A stretch of DNA of 19,410 nucleotides from LW40-45 sp048883105 (GTDB taxonomy: Archaea > Asgardarchaeota > Lokiarchaeia > Sigyniarchaeales > SOKP01): the NCBI GenBank assembly GCA_048883105.1, contig JBHLQY010000044.1, positions 1 to 19,410 on the forward strand, in the 5' to 3' direction. Shown in pieces: positions 13,591 through 19,410 of this stretch. Under the pieces are notes generated by a model. That model saw only the letters and a program-made list of their open reading frames with translations, was not told the DNA's origin and did not search any database. The position numbers were made by a program, and so were the translations under genes. Position 1 is the first letter of the stretch. Each line of letters opens with the position of its first letter.

Positions 13591-15759
13591 ATGGCGGAGA
13601 ATCAACCATCATATATTTCCTATTTTTTCAATCCAAAATCTATAGCTGTTATTGGAGCAAGCCCTACTTCTGGAAAAGTAGGTAACACAGTTTTAAATAA
13701 TATTATTAAATCTGGATATGATGGAAAAATTTATCCTATTAATCCTAAAGCTAATGAAATACTTGGACATAAAGCATACCAAAGCGTATTGGATGTTCCT
13801 GATGAGATTGATGTAGCAATTTTCATTATTCCTGCAAAATTCGTAGCCTCCGTTGCTGAAGAGTGTGGTAAAAAGGGTGTGAGAGGTTTGATTATCATAT
13901 CTGCTGGATTTAAAGAAATTGGTGGTGAAGGCGTTGAGCGTGAAGAACAATTGATTAAGATTGGAAAAAAATACAACATGAGGATTTTAGGACCAAATTG
14001 TCTCGGTTTCTTAGGTTTACGTTATAATGGTTCGTTTGCGGCAGAAACGCCTAAAAAAGGTCATATTGCAATGATATCACAATCAGGAGCAATGTTAACT
14101 GGGATGATGGACTATTCCATGACGCAAGCTTTTGGTTTTTCGTGCAATATAAGTTTAGGAAATAAGGCAGATATGGGTGCTGTAGATTTTATCGATTACT
14201 TGGCAAACGACGATGAGACAAAAGTTATTCTATGTTACTTGGAAAGTATAAACGATGGTGATAGATTTTTAGAGGTGTTACCTAAAGCGACTAGAAAAAA
14301 ACCAGTTATAATATTAAAATCAGGAGTGAGTGAAGCAGGCGCAAGAGCAGCTTCGAGTCATACCGGTGCGTTAGCTGGAGCTGATATCGCATATGATTTA
14401 GCTTTTGAAAAATGCGGTGTCGTTAGAGCAAAAACGATTGAAGATCTTTTTGATTATGGAGAAATTTTTCTTTATCAACCTATTCCAAAACTTAATTCTT
14501 TTGCGATAATTACTAATGCTGGAGGGCCTGGTATTGTAGCAACTGATGCATTTGAGCGAGAAGATTTAAAATTTGCTGGTTTTTCTGAAGGGATTCTTCA
14601 TGATTTAAGAGAAAATTTGCCATTGGAAGCAGCTATTTTTAATCCTATTGATATTGTAGGAGATGCTACACCAGATAGATACGAATTTACGATTAAAACT
14701 GTATTTGGTGTTAATGAAAAGAGCGAAACTAACGAAGATATCACCACAGAGGGGGCCTTAATAATAGTGACACCTCAAGCTCAAACAAGACCAACCGAAG
14801 TTGCTAAGTTAATTCATGAGATTTCATCTAATCATTTGAGAAGACAAGGAAAACCAATTGTTTGTTCTTTTATAGGCGAAAAATCGATAGCAGAAGGGAG
14901 AAATTATTTAAAACAAAATCATATCCCTTGCTATCATTTTCCCGATAGAGCGGCTCATTCGCTTAAAACTCTAACAAAGTACCGCGAATATTTAAATTCT
15001 ATTCCATTAGATGAAAGAATTATTCCAAATTTTGATGTAAATAAAGGAAGGGTTAAAGAAATATTTAATAGTGCCAGAGCTGACGGTCGTATTGTTCTTT
15101 TAAGCTACGAAACCAGCGAAATTTTTGAATGTTATGGAATTGTATCACCAAAATCAAGATTGGCCAGAACTCCAAAAGAAGCAACGAAATTACAAGAGGA
15201 AATTGGAAAATCAGTAATGAAAATAGTGAGTCCGCAAATAATTCATAAAACTGATGTTGGTGGGATTGCCTTAAATATTGAAACTCCTCAAGACGCATTT
15301 GAGGCTTATATTCAAATTATTGACAATGTTAAAAAATTTGGTCCGCAAAACTCTCGAATTTATGGTGTAGAAGTTCAGGAAATGATAGACTTTAAAAAGG
15401 AGGAGAAAGTAAACGAGTTAATTATTGGGATGTCCAAGGATCCCGTTTTTGGGCCAATATTAATGATTGGAACTGGAGGGATTTACGCCAATTTTATGAA
15501 AGATGTGGCCTTTGGATTAGCATATAAATTTACAGAGAAAGATGCTAAAGAAATGCTACAGAAAACTAAAATCTATAGCCTTTTAGAAGGCGTAAGAGGA
15601 GAAAGTCAATCAGACATCAACGCAATCGTAGAAGTACTATTAAGGCTTTCTCAACTAGTCATTAATTTTCCAGAAATTGTCGAGCTTGATATTAATCCGC
15701 TTTTATCATTTATTAAAGGATATAGTGCGGTTGATATTAAAATAACTATAACACGTTAA
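13591..15759 (+). CDS. acd: ADP-forming acyl-CoA (acetyl-CoA) synthetase, fused alpha-beta
   Basis: A 722-residue enzyme that converts acyl-CoA + ADP + Pi to acid + CoA + ATP by way of a phosphohistidine. Domains in order: CoA-binding Rossmann domain (IAVIGASPTSGKVGNTV, residues 18-34), succinyl-CoA-synthetase-like domains with the phosphorylated histidine in ASSHTGALAG (H257), and from ~residue 505 an ATP-grasp domain (VMKIVSPQIIHKTDVGG, DINPLLSF near the end). Length and order match the single-chain ACD enzymes of archaea. It is the last step of acetate-forming fermentation or peptide oxidation, giving ATP by substrate-level phosphorylation; substrate range (acetate, aryl or branched acids) cannot be read from sequence by eye. 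The next gene follows after 65 nt and encodes a family often found beside acyl-CoA/acetyl-phosphate enzymes. Confidence 0.93.
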   Translation: MAENQPSYISYFFNPKSIAVIGASPTSGKVGNTVLNNIIKSGYDGKIYPINPKANEILGHKAYQSVLDVPDEIDVAIFIIPAKFVASVAEECGKKGVRGLIIISAGFKEIGGEGVEREEQLIKIGKKYNMRILGPNCLGFLGLRYNGSFAAETPKKGHIAMISQSGAMLTGMMDYSMTQAFGFSCNISLGNKADMGAVDFIDYLANDDETKVILCYLESINDGDRFLEVLPKATRKKPVIILKSGVSEAGARAASSHTGALAGADIAYDLAFEKCGVVRAKTIEDLFDYGEIFLYQPIPKLNSFAIITNAGGPGIVATDAFEREDLKFAGFSEGILHDLRENLPLEAAIFNPIDIVGDATPDRYEFTIKTVFGVNEKSETNEDITTEGALIIVTPQAQTRPTEVAKLIHEISSNHLRRQGKPIVCSFIGEKSIAEGRNYLKQNHIPCYHFPDRAAHSLKTLTKYREYLNSIPLDERIIPNFDVNKGRVKEIFNSARADGRIVLLSYETSEIFECYGIVSPKSRLARTPKEATKLQEEIGKSVMKIVSPQIIHKTDVGGIALNIETPQDAFEAYIQIIDNVKKFGPQNSRIYGVEVQEMIDFKKEEKVNELIIGMSKDPVFGPILMIGTGGIYANFMKDVAFGLAYKFTEKDAKEMLQKTKIYSLLEGVRGESQSDINAIVEVLLRLSQLVINFPEIVELDINPLLSFIKGYSAVDIKITITR

Positions 15760-15799
15760 AAAATTCTAAAAATAAAAATTTAATATAATAATATAAATA

Positions 15800-15824
15800 T
15801 TGAGAAAAAAAATTTGAGAAAAAA
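15800..15824 (+). repeat. Tandem TTGAG-A6 elements before a start codon
   Basis: Two identical 11-mers (TTGAGAAAAAA at 15800-15810 and 15814-15824) stand head to tail directly before ATG 15825. They look like a duplicated leader or ribosome-site element, similar in layout to the GTGA/A-run sites of the hydrogenase operon. Confidence 0.5.
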
Positions 15825-16889
15825 ATGGTAAAACCAATATATTTATGTTCTCTGCGAGAGAGAGTAGGAAAAAGCCTTCTTTCTATAGGAATTATGCAAA
15901 AATTACAGAATATGGGGAAAAAGGTAGCTTATTTCAAACCAATTGGTATCCCGAAAGGGGCATATTCTAGCAAATCTGACCCTGATGTAGGTTTTATCTT
16001 AAGTACAATTTTTATCACTTCGAAGCCTTACGAAATCGTAAGTCCTGTATCTATTCCAGACTGTTATTATGTAGATCTTATTGATGCAAACCAAAAAATA
16101 GAGCATTTAAATAAAATCAAATCAGCGTACGCAGAAATTTCAGCAGAAATGGAATATGTTATTATAGAAGGCGCACCAAGTATTAGAAAATTTATTAGAG
16201 TTGGCTTGGATGATGTTTCCATTGCTCAATCGGTAGGAATTAACGATTTAATTTACATTTCAATTGAATCATCAGACAAATGCATAGATAATCTATTTTT
16301 CACAAAAAACTATTTTGATTATAGGCATATTAATTTTAAAGGGGTCATATTTAATAAAATAGATTTTGACTATATTGCTCGTATTGAGGAATTAGAAGAA
16401 AATCATATTAGAAGATATAATATTCCTGTGATTGGTAAGATAGAGAAAAGTGTTGAATTATTTAGTCCTAGAGTCTCTGAAATCATAGAAGTTATTGGTG
16501 GTGAGTTTATAAACGATGCAGCAGAATCAGGTCTAGATAATAGAATCGAAACATATATAATCGGCGCTATGAACCCTCAAGCTGCGTTAAAATATTTGCG
16601 ACAAGTTAAAAAAGCTGCTGTAGTTACTGGCGGCGACCGTGTAGATCTAGCTTTAGCTGCATTAAACCAAGGTGTTTCGTGTTTGATATTAACAGGGTAT
16701 ATTCAACCTGATCTTAGCGTTATTACTGCTGCGAATGAAAAGAATATACCTATAATTCTATCGCCTTCCGACACGTATACGACCATAAGAAATATGGAAA
16801 GATTAAAGCCGGGAATTCAAAAAGACGAAATACATTTAGTCTTAGATTTTGTTGATAAATTTATTAACTGGGATTTATTATTAAAATAA
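15825..16889 (+). CDS. BioD-like/DRTGG-domain protein (Pta N-terminal family)
   Basis: A 354-residue cytoplasmic protein of the family that forms the regulatory N-terminus of long phosphotransacetylases (COG0857 type). Residues 1-~220 are a dethiobiotin-synthetase-like P-loop domain (ERVGKSLLS with G15-K16-S17; YVIIEGAPS as the Walker-B-like strand; the first glycine of a classical P-loop is replaced by L10). Residues ~235-340 form a DRTGG domain (VVTGGDRVDLALAALNQGVSCLILTG), a CBS-neighbour fold thought to bind an effector. The phosphotransacetylase catalytic domain is missing. Placed 65 nt after the ADP-forming synthetase on the same strand, it probably regulates or senses acetyl-CoA/acetate metabolism; this role is an inference. 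Confidence 0.82.
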   Translation: MVKPIYLCSLRERVGKSLLSIGIMQKLQNMGKKVAYFKPIGIPKGAYSSKSDPDVGFILSTIFITSKPYEIVSPVSIPDCYYVDLIDANQKIEHLNKIKSAYAEISAEMEYVIIEGAPSIRKFIRVGLDDVSIAQSVGINDLIYISIESSDKCIDNLFFTKNYFDYRHINFKGVIFNKIDFDYIARIEELEENHIRRYNIPVIGKIEKSVELFSPRVSEIIEVIGGEFINDAAESGLDNRIETYIIGAMNPQAALKYLRQVKKAAVVTGGDRVDLALAALNQGVSCLILTGYIQPDLSVITAANEKNIPIILSPSDTYTTIRNMERLKPGIQKDEIHLVLDFVDKFINWDLLLK

Positions 16890-17265
16890 CAAAAATTTTT
16901 TAAATAAATTTTTTCTATTACTTTCTTTTTTTCATATAGAGAGTTAGAAAAGGTCATAAAAAGTTCAAAAAATGATCGAATTTGTTCATTTCTTATTTCT
17001 AGTTTTATATATAAAAATCCCCCTTCTTAGAAAAAGCCTCCTTTTTCAGTCATTTAACCAAATTATTATGACTATTTTCTGCCAATATTGATACATAGAA
17101 ATACCGAGAGAGTCATTATTTCTATATGAAATTTACTATTTTTTTCAGATATTAGATTTAGGATTTTTCCAAAAAACTTATTTCGTAATGTCATAACAAA
17201 AAAGTAAAAATAAGCTATGATTTATTAGTTTATTCTTTTATTCCTTACTAGAGGTGGTATAAGAA
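16890..17265. other. Gap with TATA box, two hairpins and a GAGGTGGT ribosome site
   Basis: No gene is seen in 376 nt. A strong TATA-like TTTTATATATAAAAA lies at about 17003-17017. A perfect 7-bp hairpin (17030-17036 GAAAAAG, loop CCTC, 17041-17047 CTTTTTC) follows. A 9-bp inverted repeat (17095-17103 ATAGAAATA, 17117-17125 TATTTCTAT) has a 13-nt loop containing AGTCAT, complementary to ATGACT at 17078-17083. The last 15 nt carry GAGGTGGT (17251-17258), which fixes the start of the next gene. If the TATA box is used, the leader is ~230 nt long and could be structured. Confidence 0.45.
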
Positions 17266-17550
17266 ATGATGAAGCCTAGTGTTATCGAGGAATCAATTGA
17301 AAAAGCGGTTAAAAGCTACAGCAACATAAAAAAAGCTCTTAAAGGATTGATGGACATTGTGAGAATAAGCAATCCTTCTGATAACGACATTTATTTTAAA
17401 TTAGCTCAAGATAATATTGTTGTTCTATATCACAGTGTTGTAGACCTAATTATGAACGACACTGGGATAAAACAATTAAAAAAAAAGTTGCGGGAATCTG
17501 AAATAAGTAAAGATACCCAAATTAACAAATTTTTACAGAGCAACAAATAA
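17266..17550 (+). CDS. Small helical protein, function unknown
   Basis: A 94-residue protein, mostly alpha-helical and basic, with no cysteine and no membrane segment. It has no recognised motif. The helical N-terminal half (IEESIEKAVKSYSNIKKAL) and the KLAQDNIVVLYHSVVDLIMND segment could form a small helical bundle. It is preceded by one of the strongest ribosome sites in the window (GAGGTGGT, 7 nt before ATG; a second ATG follows at 17269), which supports real translation. Its end is 23 nt from the convergent glycosylase gene. Confidence 0.6.
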   Translation: MMKPSVIEESIEKAVKSYSNIKKALKGLMDIVRISNPSDNDIYFKLAQDNIVVLYHSVVDLIMNDTGIKQLKKKLRESEISKDTQINKFLQSNK

Positions 17551-17573
17551 AACGCTCTTTTTATTATTAAATA

Positions 17574-18209
17574 TTATTTTAAAATCTTACCGGTTTCTAA
17601 AAACCATAAATATAGATCGAGCTCGGCTAAGTTAATTCCTGATTTTTCAGCTATGTCTTTCAATAATTCTTCAATTTTCAAATATTTCTTTTTTGACATT
17701 ACTTTTGGTTTATTAATTAAATTATTTCTCGCTAGGAGGTCTACGATATGAAAATCTACAATGGCATAATTCTTGTAGCCTATATTTCTAAGAAAATGAC
17801 TTGCTTCCTTATATCCTAACCCTTTTATATTTCTAACAATCCAATCTCTTAACTCTTTCTCTTCTTTGTTAGATTTTATTTTATTTTTTAAATTTTTCAT
17901 ATTATTTCTTGCTTCCACGATATATTTTGCTCTTATATTTGGAAATCTATAACCGAGTTCCTTGAATCTATTCGCTAATTGAAACTCATTTAGCTTCAGG
18001 AAACCATCTTCAATACCTTCGTGTATTTCTATACACTTATCCGCGCTACAATTGGCGGTCATAATACAGAAACAAAGTTCCTTGAAAATATCATTAATAG
18101 ATTGGTTTTTAATCTCAGCAAATTCCTTTATTCGTGAATCAACTAGATTTTTTATATCACTATTTTTGAGATTTTTAAGTGAACGTAATAAATCCTTCAT
18201 TTTTTGCAT
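17574..18209 (-). CDS. Ogg2-type 8-oxoguanine DNA glycosylase/AP lyase
   Basis: A 211-residue base-excision repair enzyme that removes 8-oxoguanine and cuts the abasic site. The helix-hairpin-helix signature is IKGLGYKEASHFLRNIGY (residues 128-145) with catalytic Lys K134, and the catalytic Asp is D152 in AIVDFHIVDLL. The C-terminal lysine (ETGKILK) is kept; in archaeal Ogg2 it takes part in base recognition. Length is typical (about 205-210). It lacks the N-terminal domain of eukaryotic OGG1, and cysteines near residues 46-59 do not form the HhH-[4Fe-4S] pattern of endonuclease III. Start at ATG 18207-18209; ATG at 18198-18200 is also possible. It is monocistronic and divergent from the kinase gene. 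Confidence 0.9.
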   Translation of the reverse strand: MQKMKDLLRSLKNLKNSDIKNLVDSRIKEFAEIKNQSINDIFKELCFCIMTANCSADKCIEIHEGIEDGFLKLNEFQLANRFKELGYRFPNIRAKYIVEARNNMKNLKNKIKSNKEEKELRDWIVRNIKGLGYKEASHFLRNIGYKNYAIVDFHIVDLLARNNLINKPKVMSKKKYLKIEELLKDIAEKSGINLAELDLYLWFLETGKILK

Positions 18210-18346
18210 TTAATGAAGCAAAATTTAAAATAAAGATTATTAAATACTATAAGGTTAAAACAAATTATCTATTTATCCCCCCCAAAATAAATTTAATGGA
18301 TTATATTTTATTTTAATTTATATTTCTCAACGAGAAGTGAATTAGT

Positions 18347-19351
18347 ATGAATTCCCAAAAACGAAAGGTTATAGTTCTTGGCTCGATTGCTTTTGATTAT
18401 ATAATGGGATTTGCTGAGAATTTTGTTAATGCTGTTTCAATTGATCACGTAAAAGAAGAATATCAAAGTACCGTTACAGCAGATAGTCGCTTTCAGTATT
18501 TTGGCGGTACGGCAGGTAATATAGCTTATAATCTTGGCTTATTAAATCTTGCTGAAATTCATTTATTAGGTTCTGTTGGAAAAGATTTTGAAAGTTTAGG
18601 ATACAAAGAACATATTGAGAAGTTTGCGAATATAGATTTAGGAGTTGATGTGTATGATGACTTGTTTACAGCAGCATGCTATATAGTAAATGATGTTAAA
18701 TCTAATCAAATGATTATTTTCCATGGCGGGGCCCTGGAAAGATGTAAAGATATTGATTTAAGGAAAAAAATTAGAGATCCAGAAAATTATATTTATGCGA
18801 TTAATTCAACACAAAATGTAGATGCTATGGTCAATTTTGCTCATCAGTTATACGATTTGAAGATTCCACAGATATTTGATCCTGGACAAGTGACTCCACT
18901 TTTCCCTAAAGAATTATTAATTGATATTATTAAAAAGACAGACATTTTAATTGGTAATAAATACGAAAATGAGCAAATAAAGAATAAAACTGAAATGTCA
19001 GACGAGGAGCTATTAAAATTTATGAAAGCAATAATTATAACTAAAGGCCCAGACGGTTCAGAATTAATCTATAAAGACAAGAAAGATAATATCTATAGAG
19101 TTGATATTCCAATTAGTAAACCAGAAAAAATAGTGGATACAACAGGCGCTGGGGATGGCTATAGGGCAGGTATTTTGACAGGCTTATCTTTAAATATGAC
19201 TTTATTAGATTCTTGTCGCTTAGGTTCTGTAATAGGCTCGTTTGTTATTGAAACTAGTGGAGCTCAAACCCAGAGTTATTTTATTGAAGATATAAGAAAG
19301 CGTTTTCTACAAACTTATAAATACCTCCCTCAGGAATTAGAAGGGCTGTAA
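18347..19351 (+). CDS. PfkB-family sugar or nucleoside kinase
   Basis: A 334-residue ribokinase-fold kinase. Signature 1 is YFGGTAGNIAYNLGLL (from residue 51), and signature 2 is DTTGAGDGYRAGIL (from residue 264) with the catalytic base D270 in GAGD. The C-terminal segment ETSGAQTQSYFIEDIRKRF resembles the archaeal nucleoside kinase branch (MJ0406-like) and adenosine kinases, so a nucleoside is a likelier substrate than fructose-6-phosphate or ribose, though this is uncertain. GTGA (18337-18340) stands 6 nt before the ATG. The gene is complete; it is followed by 59 nt of AT-rich sequence to the window end. Confidence 0.9.
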   Translation: MNSQKRKVIVLGSIAFDYIMGFAENFVNAVSIDHVKEEYQSTVTADSRFQYFGGTAGNIAYNLGLLNLAEIHLLGSVGKDFESLGYKEHIEKFANIDLGVDVYDDLFTAACYIVNDVKSNQMIIFHGGALERCKDIDLRKKIRDPENYIYAINSTQNVDAMVNFAHQLYDLKIPQIFDPGQVTPLFPKELLIDIIKKTDILIGNKYENEQIKNKTEMSDEELLKFMKAIIITKGPDGSELIYKDKKDNIYRVDIPISKPEKIVDTTGAGDGYRAGILTGLSLNMTLLDSCRLGSVIGSFVIETSGAQTQSYFIEDIRKRFLQTYKYLPQELEGL

Positions 19352-19410
19352 CTCTCTAATTTCACTAATTTTTATCCTGATTTATTTATTCACTTTTTAA
19401 AAAATAAAAT

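Noticed and set aside
1..19410. CRISPR arrays, insertion sequences, tRNA or rRNA genes, phage elements
   Set aside because: No regularly spaced repeats, transposase-like frames, terminal inverted repeats or cloverleaf-forming sequences were seen anywhere in the window.

Overview
The window is AT-rich archaeal DNA, most likely from an Asgard archaeon of the Lokiarchaeia type. The grounds are: TATA boxes (TATTTAAAT recurs at four starts) and archaeal Shine-Dalgarno sites (GGAGG or GTGA) in front of genes; archaeal families (TrmB regulator, ADP-forming acyl-CoA synthetase, Ogg2 glycosylase, HdrBC, Mvh/Vhu hydrogenase); a long coiled-coil/HEAT protein; and above all a selenocysteine-type split hydrogenase gene (vhuU), a trait known from methanogens and Lokiarchaeota. 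The taxon is an inference; no rRNA or tRNA gene is present.

Layout. 1-2.9 kb: a TrmB-type regulator on the minus strand, divergent from an overlapping pair (SAM methyltransferase and a NapH-like membrane polyferredoxin), with repeated operator-like sequences between them. 2.9-3.4 kb: a clear hairpin/U-tract terminator, then an AT-rich gap ending in the hydrogenase promoter. 3.4-7.7 kb: the core operon vhuG-vhuA-vhuU-hdrC-hdrB. The large hydrogenase subunit lacks its C-terminal nickel-binding motif, which is supplied by a separate 53-codon gene (6061-6222). That gene reads through an in-frame UGA at the nickel-ligand position and is missed by ordinary ORF calling. A SECIS-like hairpin follows it. 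The small subunit VhuG carries two tandem eight-cysteine Fe-S modules instead of one. 7.7-9.5 kb: a four-helix membrane protein, then the nickel-enzyme maturation genes hypC and cooC-like in convergent, 3'-overlapping arrangement.

9.6-13.4 kb: an endonuclease V homologue in which all three catalytic carboxylates appear as their amides (N39, Q85, N106), a small zinc-ribbon protein, a coiled-coil/HEAT protein whose C-terminal part seems to have been split off by a 44-nt-offset direct repeat, and a cyclophilin. 13.6-16.9 kb: ADP-forming acyl-CoA synthetase followed by a BioD-like/DRTGG protein. 16.9-19.4 kb: a gap with inverted repeats, a small helical protein, an Ogg2-type DNA glycosylase and a PfkB-family kinase.

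Working together: Vhu hydrogenase plus HdrBC would couple H2 and heterodisulfide-type or ferredoxin electron transfer, but HdrA and VhuD, which join the two halves, are not in the window. HypC serves the NiFe site. The CooC-like ATPase points to a carbon monoxide dehydrogenase elsewhere, and the acyl-CoA synthetase can convert acetyl-CoA to acetate with ATP formation. This fits a hydrogen-linked, acetyl-CoA-pathway metabolism. The most noteworthy items are the Sec-containing VhuU with its second UGA, the doubled Fe-S module of VhuG, the catalytically dead-looking endonuclease V, and the duplication-split coiled-coil gene.
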